Below are positions 1 through 5,918 of a stretch of 6,462 nucleotides of DNA, in pieces. Under the pieces are notes generated by a model. The model did no database searches. It was not told the DNA's origin and saw nothing but the letters and a program-made list of their open reading frames with translations. Each line of letters opens with the position of its first letter. Positions within the stretch are counted from its first letter, which is position 1. The stretch is from assembly GCA_030624545.1 (NCBI GenBank), contig JAUXJX010000124.1, positions 1 to 6,462 on the forward strand, written 5' to 3'. Made by a program: the position numbers and the translations under genes. This stretch comes from Bacteroidota bacterium (GTDB lineage: Bacteria; Zhuqueibacterota; JdFR-76; DREG01).

Positions 1-14
1 ATACACCAAAATAA

Positions 15-80
15 TGTCCCGCAATGTAGCGGTGGCACGAATCTTACAATTTGCGTGCCAGCCATGTGCGGAGTGGGACA
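15..80. repeat. Nested inverted repeat (two-stem structure)
   Basis: The outer arms TGTCCCGC (15-22) and GTGGGACA (73-80) pair over 8 positions with one G-T wobble. Inside them, TGGCACG (33-39) and CGTGCCA (54-60) pair perfectly over 7 bp around a 14-nt loop. The unpaired stretches between the stems are 10 nt on the left and 12 nt on the right, so they could form an internal loop. No T-run follows, so it is not a standard terminator. It could be a structured RNA, a protein-binding dyad or a dispersed palindromic element; the sequence alone does not decide. Confidence 0.45.
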
Positions 81-295
81 ACAGTTCATGTATCTTGCTG
101 TGATATAACTAGATTCGCGGAATTTCCAGACTCTGGTGTCGAACGGCGAACCGCGCCCTGCTTGTTACAGATTAACACAACTGTCCGTATTTTGACAGGA
201 ATTACAGTGCATTAAGCCCAACGGACTCCGAGTTCTTTCTGGAACCGGTGTAAACGGTCACCCGAATTCGTGGCTCAATCGGCTCTCTTGAAATA

Positions 296-346
296 ACGCG
301 CCCGGACATCTGAGGGATGGATGGTCTCCATTCCTCCAGAGCGCGT
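296..346. repeat. Long imperfect hairpin upstream of the lat promoter
   Basis: ACGCGC (296-301) pairs with GCGCGT (341-346). TCT (309-311) then pairs with AGA (338-340). Finally 315-324 pairs with 328-337 around the triloop TCT, with one G-T wobble and one mismatch in ten positions. Both bulges (302-308 and 312-314) are on the left arm. The element ends 11 nt before the -35 hexamer. There is no T-run on the plus strand. On the minus strand the hairpin is followed by a short TTATTT, but no minus-strand gene is present for it to terminate. Confidence 0.45.
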
Positions 347-357
347 ACCATAATGCC

Positions 358-384
358 TTGACATTTCGGCAAATTTTTTATAAT
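358..384 (+). promoter_or_regulatory. Predicted sigma-70-type promoter for lat
   Basis: TTGACA at 358-363 and TATAAT at 379-384 are both perfect consensus hexamers, but they are separated by 15 bases where 17 is optimal. The spacer ends in a T-rich run. Transcription would start near 391, giving a leader of about 50 nt before the lat ATG. The short spacer would be expected to weaken the promoter or make it dependent on DNA distortion or an activator. Two perfect hexamers on the correct strand directly before the first gene make chance unlikely. Confidence 0.6.
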
Positions 385-405
385 TTGAGCTTACTTGTGG
401 AACAA

Positions 406-430
406 GGATAGAACGACTTATTTCCTATCC
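406..430 (+). promoter_or_regulatory. Small stem-loop in the lat leader
   Basis: GGATAG (406-411) and CTATCC (425-430) form a perfect 6-bp stem around a 13-nt loop, ending 10 nt before the lat start. The left arm contains the only Shine-Dalgarno-like string in the leader (AAGGA, 404-408), but it is 32 nt from the ATG, too far for normal use. The element may affect translation start or mRNA stability, or be an operator half-site pair. A 6-bp dyad could also arise by chance. Confidence 0.25.
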
Positions 431-440
431 GGGCAGCTAA

Positions 441-1769
441 ATGAAAATAGAACCATCTGAAGTCATGGACATATTACGCCAACATATGTTGGTGGATGGC
501 TACGACTTAGTTGTTGATTTTGAACACAGTACAGGCAACTGCCTTGTTGATGCCAGATCGGGTAGCCGTTATTTGGACTTCTTCAGTTTCTTTGCAAGCA
601 ATCCTCTCGGATTTAACCATCCGAGGATGCTTGATCCGGTGATTCAAAAAAAGCTAGCGGCAGCGGCAACTCAGAAGCCATCGAATTCTGAGTTTTATAG
701 TGTGGAATTGGCAGAATTTGTCAAAGCGTTCTTTGATAAAACATTGCCCGCAGATGTTTTCAAATACATTTTCTTGATATCCGGAGGTGCTCTGGCTGTT
801 GAAAACGCTCTGAAGGCCGCCTTTGACTGGAAAGTTAGAAGGAATTTTGCGAAAGGCCACCAGAGAGAACTTGGCTCAAAAGTCTTACATTTTCAGCAAG
901 CTTTCCATGGTCGTAGTGGCTATACGCTTTCCATAACCAAAACGGCCGATCCGCGAAAGACCAAATATTTTGCCAAGTTTGATTGGCCCGTTGTGCTCAA
1001 TCCCAAAATCACGTTTCCCCTAACGGAAGAGAATCTTGAGAGGGTAAGACGAGATGAAGAAACGAGCATTGCTCAAATAAAGGCGGCGATTCAAGAGAAT
1101 CCGGACGATATTGCGGCTATTATTATTGAACCGATCCAGGGCGAGGGCGGTGATAATCATTTTCGCAAGGAGTTTTTTCAAAGACTCCGTCATATTTGCG
1201 ACGAATCGGAGATCCTGCTGATATATGATGAGATACAATCAGGAGCTGGAATTACAGGGAAGTGGTGGGCCCATGAGCATTTCGGGATTAGACCGGATAT
1301 TATGTGCTTTGGAAAGAAGACGCAGGTTTGCGGAATTGTTGTTACATCCAGAATCGAAGAGGTGGAAAACCACGTTTTTGCGGAATCGAGCAGGATCAAA
1401 TCCACCTGGGGGGGTAACTTCGTGGACATTGTGCGCAGTAGCCAATATCTAGATATCATTGCTGAAGATGGTTTGGTTGAAAATGCCAGAAGACAGGGAG
1501 TTTATTTCTTGCAGCAGTTGAACCAACTGGCAGAAGAGGTTCCAGGGACCGTTTCTAATGTGCGTGGAAGAGGCTTGTTCATAGCTTTTGATCTTCCAAG
1601 TGAAGAGCTGCGCGACACTATTCTCAAGGACTCATTTAACAGGCACATGATCATTCTCAAAAGCGGTGTCAAATCTCTTCGATTTCGGCCCTCCTTAATT
1701 GTAACCGAAAGTGAAATTGACCAAGGGGTGGAAATTCTGAGAGAATCCATGCGTGCTGCAGTCAACTAG
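441..1769 (+). CDS. lat: L-lysine 6-aminotransferase (lysine epsilon-transaminase)
   Basis: Cytoplasmic PLP-dependent class-III aminotransferase. It moves the epsilon-amino group of L-lysine to 2-oxoglutarate, giving 2-aminoadipate 6-semialdehyde (which cyclises to piperideine-6-carboxylate) and glutamate. The 442-residue product is full length and closely matches remembered Mycobacterium tuberculosis LAT: HMLVDGYDLVVD (15-26), QKPSNSEFYSVE (78-89), SGGALAVENALKAAFDWK (114-131), FHGRSGYTLS (155-164), EPIQGEGGD (230-238), YDEIQ (262-266), FGKKTQVCG (290-298) and STWGGN (321-326). By that alignment K292 binds PLP, E235 is the switch glutamate of the lysine enzyme, R158 and R414 are substrate arginines, and D263 contacts the PLP ring. 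The EGE-type and KTQVCG motifs separate it from ornithine and GABA transaminases. TAA (438-440) lies directly before the ATG in frame, so the start cannot move upstream. No clear Shine-Dalgarno is seen. The downstream gene is 6 nt away; no other lysine-pathway gene is in the window. Confidence 0.93.
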   Translation: MKIEPSEVMDILRQHMLVDGYDLVVDFEHSTGNCLVDARSGSRYLDFFSFFASNPLGFNHPRMLDPVIQKKLAAAATQKPSNSEFYSVELAEFVKAFFDKTLPADVFKYIFLISGGALAVENALKAAFDWKVRRNFAKGHQRELGSKVLHFQQAFHGRSGYTLSITKTADPRKTKYFAKFDWPVVLNPKITFPLTEENLERVRRDEETSIAQIKAAIQENPDDIAAIIIEPIQGEGGDNHFRKEFFQRLRHICDESEILLIYDEIQSGAGITGKWWAHEHFGIRPDIMCFGKKTQVCGIVVTSRIEEVENHVFAESSRIKSTWGGNFVDIVRSSQYLDIIAEDGLVENARRQGVYFLQQLNQLAEEVPGTVSNVRGRGLFIAFDLPSEELRDTILKDSFNRHMIILKSGVKSLRFRPSLIVTESEIDQGVEILRESMRAAVN

Positions 1770-1775
1770 CCCAAT

Positions 1776-2459
1776 ATGACTGCTGGAACTTTGTATATTG
1801 TTAGCACCCCTATCGGAAATCTGGGCGATATAACATATCGTGCAGTGGACGTTCTTTCTAACGTTAACCTAATTGCAGCCGAAGATACACGAACCAGTCG
1901 GATTCTTCTGAATCGATATAATATAGATAAGGCGCTGACCAGCTTTCATTCGCACAACCAGGTCAGAAAGACGCCGGTCCTGATTCAGAAATTGGTGAAC
2001 CGCGAAGACATCGCGGTGATTTCAGACGCTGGAACTCCCGGAATCTCTGATCCTGCCTATTACCTTGTAAAACAGGCTGTGAAGGAGAACATCAATGTTG
2101 TTCCCGTGCCAGGTTGTTCCGCGTTGCTCGCAGCTCTGGTAGTTTCCGGCTTGTCTACCACCCGTTTTGTATTCGAAGGATTTCTTCCTGTCAAAAAGGG
2201 CAGAAAAAAACGTCTCGGATATCTGAGCACTGAGGAAAGGACCATCGTCCTGTACGAATCTCCTCAACGACTGTTAAGAACTTTGAGAGATTAGCTCGAC
2301 CAACTAGGGAATCGCAAGATATCGATATCAAGAGAATTGACAAAAATGTATGAAGAGGTGCTCCACACAAATATTGAAGAGGCATTGTCTAAATTCGAAA
2401 ATCGTGACATCAAAGGGGAGTTCGTTTTGGTTATTGAGAGTAAACCAAGGATAAATTGA
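1776..2459 (+). pseudogene. rsmI: 16S rRNA (cytidine-1402 2'-O) methyltransferase RsmI, interrupted by in-frame TAG
   Basis: RsmI is a tetrapyrrole-methylase-fold enzyme that uses S-adenosylmethionine to methylate the 2'-O of C1402 in 16S rRNA. Family motifs: TPIGNLGDIT (11-20), AAEDTRTS (34-41), ISDAGTPGISDP (82-93), VPGCSALLAALVVSGL (111-126), FVFEGFLP (131-138) and YESPQRLL (160-167). Codon 173 is TAG (2292-2294). The same frame then continues for 54 codons with the family's C-terminal motifs LGNRKISISRELTK (177-190) and KGEFVLVIE (213-221), ending at TGA 2457-2459. Without the stop it would be a 227-residue short-form RsmI, lacking the C-terminal extension of the 286-residue E. coli protein. 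The stopped product of 172 residues lacks the RELTK region and is probably inactive. The codon falls where relatives have a hydrophobic residue, so TTG (Leu) to TAG is the simplest origin. It starts 6 nt after lat in the same frame, with no clear Shine-Dalgarno, which suggests translational coupling. Confidence 0.88.
2292..2294 (+). other. Premature amber codon in rsmI
   Basis: TAG follows LLRTLRD and is itself followed by C (TAGC), a context generally regarded as a weak terminator. The downstream 54 codons are intact and conserved, with no second lesion. lat also ends in TAG at a natural family C-terminus, so TAG does act as a stop in this genome. Confidence 0.9.
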
Positions 2460-3121
2460 AAGGCATCTTTGTGCAAAAGAGCATTGCGATTATAAAAAAC
2501 GCTTGGGATGCCATAAAAATGGGATTCCTTTCAATAATTGAGCCAATAGGCAACCTCCTGATTCGACTTCAGGTTAATCCCAATGTCTTCACCACGGTAG
2601 CATTTAGTACTAGCATTCTGGCTGGTTACTTTTTCGCGACAGGTTCTCTGCGGTGGGGAGCTCTTTTCGTCGTCCTATCCGGAGTACTTGATATTCTGGA
2701 TGGAAAAATCGCTCGCGGCTCAAATAGAGTTACACGATTCGGTGCGCTCTACGATTCGACTCTGGACCGATACGCAGAAATGTTCGTTTTCTTTGGTGTG
2801 GCGTACCACTTCATAAGACAGGATATGTTTATTTCCTCTCTCGCAAGCTGTATCGCGCTGGGTGGTTCGCTGATGGTCAGCTACGTAAGAGCTCGAGCAG
2901 AAGGACTAGGATTCTCCTGCAAGGTTGGCATGATTCAGCGGCCCGAGCGAATTGTGACCCTCGGCGTTACGGCAATGATTCATGAATACGCTCTCGCCGC
3001 AGGAATTGTTTTTCTTGCGATAATGAGCAATGTAACTGCTTTTCAAAGAGTTTACCACATATATAGCCAAGTGAATGGTAAAAAGAACGAAATAATCGAT
3101 GAATTCGACAAGATGGGTTAA
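2456..3121 (+). CDS. CDP-alcohol phosphatidyltransferase, probably phosphatidylinositol phosphate synthase
   Basis: Integral membrane enzyme that replaces CMP in a CDP-activated lipid with an alcohol. The complete signature is present: D79-x2-D82-G83-x2-A86-R87-x8-G96-x3-D100-x3-D104. These aspartates bind the divalent metal ions and perform catalysis. Hydrophobic stretches near 45-62, 66-80, 108-120, 128-145, 165-175 and 179-195 fit the usual six-helix bundle. The tail after 200 is polar. GMIQRPERI (158-166) is a motif seen in this type of family member. The substrate is inferred from the next gene, which makes inositol phosphate: CDP-diacylglycerol plus inositol phosphate to phosphatidylinositol phosphate. 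Phosphatidylglycerophosphate synthase is the main alternative. Start choice is open: TTG 2456 overlaps the rsmI TGA (TTGA) behind AAGGA (2447-2451, only 4 nt away), while in-frame GTG 2471 has GAAAGG (2458-2463) at a better 7-nt distance. ATG 2519 is also possible. Confidence 0.85.
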   Translation: MKGIFVQKSIAIIKNAWDAIKMGFLSIIEPIGNLLIRLQVNPNVFTTVAFSTSILAGYFFATGSLRWGALFVVLSGVLDILDGKIARGSNRVTRFGALYDSTLDRYAEMFVFFGVAYHFIRQDMFISSLASCIALGGSLMVSYVRARAEGLGFSCKVGMIQRPERIVTLGVTAMIHEYALAAGIVFLAIMSNVTAFQRVYHIYSQVNGKKNEIIDEFDKMG

Positions 3122-3182
3122 TGCGATTTGTCAATTCAGTCGGTCCGGCTACAGTGTTGAGCCAATCGAATTGTCTAGAATT

Positions 3183-3187
3183 GGAGG
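3183..3187 (+). promoter_or_regulatory. Strong ribosome binding site of ino1
   Basis: GGAGG sits 6 nt before the ino1 ATG. It is the only near-perfect Shine-Dalgarno in the window and fixes the ino1 start at 3194. It suggests ino1 is translated independently and more strongly than its neighbours, which rely on overlap or lack an obvious site. Confidence 0.8.
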
Positions 3188-3193
3188 ACGAAC

Positions 3194-4510
3194 ATGACGG
3201 TATCTGGAATAGAGATTAAGCCTCCCGAAGGGAAGCTGGGTGTAATGTTGGTTGGCTTGGGGGCGGTAACCACAACATTTGTTGCCGGGGTCGAGGCAAT
3301 TAAGAAAGGTTTATCGAAACCGATCGGCTCGCTCACGCAGATGGGAACAATACGACTTGGAAAAAGGACGGAAAAACGAGCGCCCGTTGTCAAAGAATTT
3401 CTTCCTCTCCATTCACTCGAGGATATGGTGTTCGCAGCATGGGACATATTCGAAGATAATGCCTACGAAGCATCTCTAAAAGCGGGCGTCCTTGAACGTC
3501 AAGATTTGGAGTCTGTTAAGCAAGAATTGGAATCTCTTAAGCCTATGAAGGCAGTATTTGACCAGAATTATGTCAAGAAATTGTCGGGCGATCACGTGAA
3601 GCCCACGAGCTCGAAAAGAGACTTGATCAATCTCTTGATTGAGGACATTCAGGAATTCAAGAAAAAACACCAGTTGACAAATATTGTCATAATTTGGTGT
3701 GGGAGCACTGAGATTTTTATTCGGACCGGTGAAATTCACCAATCGCTGGACGTCTTTGATCGAGCAATTGACTCGAATCATCCAGACGTTGCACCCAGTA
3801 TGCTCTATGCATATGCAGCTCTCAAAAGTGGTGTACCGTTCATAAATGGTGCGCCGAATCTCACGGTCGATTTTCCGGCCATGCTAGAATTGGCTGATAA
3901 AATGCACATGCCGGTCTCTGGCAAGGATTTTAAGACCGGGCAAACGCTCATGAAGACGATCCTCGCGCCGGGATTAAAAGCAAGGCTACTCGGTTTACGA
4001 GGTTGGTTTTCAACTAACATATTGGGCAACCGGGATGGCGAAGTTTTGGACGATCCCGAATCCTTTAAGACCAAAGAAGAAAGCAAACTATCCGTACTGG
4101 AATACATCTTGCAGCCCGATCTCTATCCCGATCTCTACAAGGATTTCTACCATAAAGTCAGAATCAACTATTATCCACCCCGGGGAGACAACAAAGAAGG
4201 CTGGGATAATCTTGATATTTATGGCTGGATGGGCTATCCTATGCAGATCAAAATTGATTTCCTGTGCCGCGATAGTATTCTCGCCGCACCCATAGTATTG
4301 GATTTAGTCCTTTTTTCTGATTTAGCCCAAAGAGCCGGCATGAAGGGCATTCAGGAGTGGCTCTCATTCTACTTCAAAAGCCCGATGTGTGCTCCTGATC
4401 TTTATCCGGAACATGATTTATTCATCCAGCTTACGAAACTGAAGAATACTCTTCGCTACATGATGGGAGAAGAACAAATAACACACCTTGGCGTAGAATA
4501 CTACCAATAA
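3194..4510 (+). CDS. ino1: myo-Inositol-phosphate synthase (inositol-3-phosphate synthase)
   Basis: Cytoplasmic NAD-dependent enzyme that turns D-glucose 6-phosphate into myo-inositol phosphate by internal oxidation, aldol closure and reduction. It is the only known route to new inositol. The 438-residue chain has the N-terminal NAD-binding loop GLGAVTTT (21-28), then INGAPNLTVDFP (217-228), GKDFKTGQT (243-251), STNILGNRDG (273-282), KEESKLS (294-300), YYPPRGDNKEGWDN (326-339) and FLCRDSILAAPIVLDLV (356-372). The GxDFKxGQT and TNILGNxDG segments are the synthase-specific active-site regions. It is longer than the ~367-residue mycobacterial enzyme and shorter than the ~530-residue yeast enzyme. 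Residues 100-118 are charged and helical, with possible coiled-coil character. It lies 72 nt downstream of the CDP-alcohol transferase, which probably uses its product to make inositol phospholipid. Start supported by GGAGG at 3183-3187. Confidence 0.93.
   Translation: MTVSGIEIKPPEGKLGVMLVGLGAVTTTFVAGVEAIKKGLSKPIGSLTQMGTIRLGKRTEKRAPVVKEFLPLHSLEDMVFAAWDIFEDNAYEASLKAGVLERQDLESVKQELESLKPMKAVFDQNYVKKLSGDHVKPTSSKRDLINLLIEDIQEFKKKHQLTNIVIIWCGSTEIFIRTGEIHQSLDVFDRAIDSNHPDVAPSMLYAYAALKSGVPFINGAPNLTVDFPAMLELADKMHMPVSGKDFKTGQTLMKTILAPGLKARLLGLRGWFSTNILGNRDGEVLDDPESFKTKEESKLSVLEYILQPDLYPDLYKDFYHKVRINYYPPRGDNKEGWDNLDIYGWMGYPMQIKIDFLCRDSILAAPIVLDLVLFSDLAQRAGMKGIQEWLSFYFKSPMCAPDLYPEHDLFIQLTKLKNTLRYMMGEEQITHLGVEYYQ
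4115..4138 (+). repeat. Tandem 12-bp repeat inside ino1
   Basis: Two adjacent copies of CCCGATCTCTA(T/C) differ only at the last, synonymous base and encode PDLY twice (residues 308-315). PDLYP recurs at 401-405. The frame is kept. I recall similar Q-P-x-L-Y-P-x-L-Y strings in related synthases, so the amino-acid repeat is probably normal for the family, although the near-identity at DNA level is striking. Confidence 0.7.
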
Positions 4511-4521
4511 ATTGAAATAAC

Positions 4522-4557
4522 CCTTAGGTCAATCCTTAGTCATCCCTTCCTAAGGAT
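4522..4557. promoter_or_regulatory. Inverted repeat with two competing pairings between ino1 and the MATE gene
   Basis: ATCCTTAG (4532-4539) and CTAAGGAT (4550-4557) form a perfect 8-bp stem with a 10-nt loop. An additional left arm, CCTTAGG (4522-4528), pairs perfectly over 7 bp with CCTAAGG (4549-4555). The two left arms therefore compete for one right arm. No T-run follows, so it is not a classic terminator. It may be a processing or stability element that changes expression between ino1 and the exporter, or an operator with three half-sites spaced 12 and 16 bases apart. The MATE start lies 23 nt beyond it. Confidence 0.45.
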
Positions 4558-4580
4558 ACTCAAAAACGGCTTTCTCCCTC

Positions 4581-5918
4581 ATGAGTTCGAGTTCGCCCTT
4601 AAAAGACATTCTGAAAACCTCACTTCCTGCGGTGGTGGATCTTTCCTCCCAGACCATAATGTGGACCATTGAGGCAATTCTGGTCGGCATGATTAGCGCA
4701 GCCGCCTTTGCCGGTGTCGGCATGGCGATTCAAATTATTATTCTATTTTTTTCATTTCTCTTGGCATTTGTTGTGGGTAGCTCGGTAATCATAAATCGTT
4801 ATCTGGGTGCGGATAAGACCTGGGAGGCTAACCATATTTTAGCGCAGGCGTTGATAATGGGTATGATCATAGCTATCATAACCGGGTTGACCTGGTATTT
4901 TGGGGCCGCGATGCTGTTTAAGCTAATTCGTGAAAGCGAACCAATCGCTCAACAATCTGGGGAGCAATACTTGCGGATTCTTTCCGGTTTTGCTCCGCTC
5001 ATCATTACCAATTTCATCGCTGTGGGCATTATTCGTGGTGCAGGAGACACGAAGATTTCTATGTTCCTAAACCTCCTGACAAACCTTCTTAACTTGACTT
5101 TGGCGCCTTTGTTGATTTTTGGCAAATTTGGGTTTCCCGAGATGGGCGTTAGGGGTGCCGCATATGCCGTTGGCATCTCACATTCCATAGGCTTTTTTGC
5201 CACTATAATCGTTCTCCGTTCGCGGAAATCTCGCCTTTTTCTTTCTTTCCGCGAAGTAACAACCCCGAATCTTAGAAGTTTTAAGAGCCTCTTCAAACTT
5301 GGGCTGCCTACCACCGTAGAACAACTCTCATGGGCTGTCGGGCAAATGGTAATTACAGGATATGCCGCACTTCTGGGAATCACATTTCTGGCAGCACATC
5401 AGGTTTTTGTGCGGCTACAAGCGATATTGACGATGTTTTTTATGGGATTTAGTTTGGGGGCAATGACCCTGGTTGGTCAAAATATTGGAGCGTCAGAACA
5501 CCGGCGCGCTGAACAGACCGGCAAGATGGCTGAGTATGTCGCGTTGGCATTCGTATTGATGATTGTCTTTGCGATAGTGTTTTTCGCGAAGCCCATTATG
5601 AGGATTTTTACAGGAGATTCGGAGGTGATTGCAATTGGCGCAAAAGTCGTTTATCTTTATGCAGCAATTCAAATACCCAAAGCGCTGAATACCGTACTTG
5701 GCGGTAACTTGCGCGGCGCCGGCGATTTGAAGTGGCTTATGTTTCTTTCCATCATATCCGTGATTTTGATGGAAATAGGCGCTTCCTGGTTCGCGGCATT
5801 CGCACTTGGCCTGTCGCTCTGGGGTCTTTGGATGGTGATGGGAATTGATGAGGTCATACGCATGTTCTTGAATTACTGGCGATTTCATGGTGGCAAATGG
5901 AAGCTAATTGACGTATAA
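4581..5918 (+). CDS. MATE-family efflux transporter
   Basis: Polytopic inner-membrane exporter of the multidrug and toxic compound extrusion family, which uses Na+ or H+ gradients to expel drugs or metabolites. The 445-residue length and about 12 hydrophobic segments are normal. The internal two-fold repeat is visible: each half carries an RGAGD motif (152-156 and 378-382), preceded by helices rich in G, A, I and L. FVVGSSVIINRYLGA (63-77) and LGAMTLVGQNIGA (292-304) are the matching helix-loop segments of the two halves. The first helix begins near residue 10, as usual. In-frame TAA at 4551-4553 with no start codon between fixes 4581 as the earliest start. No Shine-Dalgarno is seen close by; AAGGA at 4552-4556 is too distant. 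The substrate cannot be read from sequence. Its position after inositol-lipid genes allows, but does not show, a role with an inositol compound. It overlaps tmk by 1 nt. Confidence 0.92.
   Translation: MSSSSPLKDILKTSLPAVVDLSSQTIMWTIEAILVGMISAAAFAGVGMAIQIIILFFSFLLAFVVGSSVIINRYLGADKTWEANHILAQALIMGMIIAIITGLTWYFGAAMLFKLIRESEPIAQQSGEQYLRILSGFAPLIITNFIAVGIIRGAGDTKISMFLNLLTNLLNLTLAPLLIFGKFGFPEMGVRGAAYAVGISHSIGFFATIIVLRSRKSRLFLSFREVTTPNLRSFKSLFKLGLPTTVEQLSWAVGQMVITGYAALLGITFLAAHQVFVRLQAILTMFFMGFSLGAMTLVGQNIGASEHRRAEQTGKMAEYVALAFVLMIVFAIVFFAKPIMRIFTGDSEVIAIGAKVVYLYAAIQIPKALNTVLGGNLRGAGDLKWLMFLSIISVILMEIGASWFAAFALGLSLWGLWMVMGIDEVIRMFLNYWRFHGGKWKLIDV

Larger units (their letters stand above)
1..440. other. 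Non-coding region upstream of lat
   Basis: I see no recognisable gene here. Frame 1 is open only to the TAA at 106-108. A minus-strand frame is open from about 165 to the left edge, but its roughly 53 residues match no family I know. The region instead holds dyad structure: a nested inverted repeat (15-80), CCAGA-C-TCTGG (126-136), CTGTC-N8-GACAG (181-198) flanked by two TTACAG copies (165-170 and 202-207), and a long hairpin (296-346). A promoter follows at 358-384. An upstream gene, if there is one, lies outside the window. Confidence 0.7.

Noticed and set aside
1..165. Minus-strand frame open to the left edge, about 53 codons
   Set aside because: No recognisable motif or ribosome binding site, and the stretch is occupied by inverted repeats. 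A gene fragment cannot be excluded but is not supported.
296..346. Rho-independent terminator
   Set aside because: No T-run follows on the plus strand, and the short T-rich stretch on the minus strand has no gene to serve.
1..440. Lysine riboswitch ahead of lat
   Set aside because: The predicted leader is only about 50 nt, and I could not find the conserved core of the L-box in the upstream region.
2346..2459. Internal restart of rsmI at ATG 2346 giving a separate C-terminal peptide
   Set aside because: No ribosome binding site precedes it, and a 37-residue piece beginning after RELTK would lack any fold of its own.
3121..3219. Small open frame starting in TAATG at the end of the CDP-alcohol transferase gene, 32 codons
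   Set aside because: It runs into ino1 in another frame, contains the ino1 ribosome binding site, and its product resembles nothing known.
2456..4510. Di-myo-inositol phosphate (compatible solute) synthesis pathway
   Set aside because: That pathway needs an inositol-phosphate cytidylyltransferase, usually fused to the transferase. The 221-residue protein contains only the membrane transferase domain and no cytidylyltransferase is in the window.
4949..5888. Long minus-strand open frames inside the MATE gene
   Set aside because: They are antisense to a well-conserved transporter, lack family motifs and look like shadow frames.
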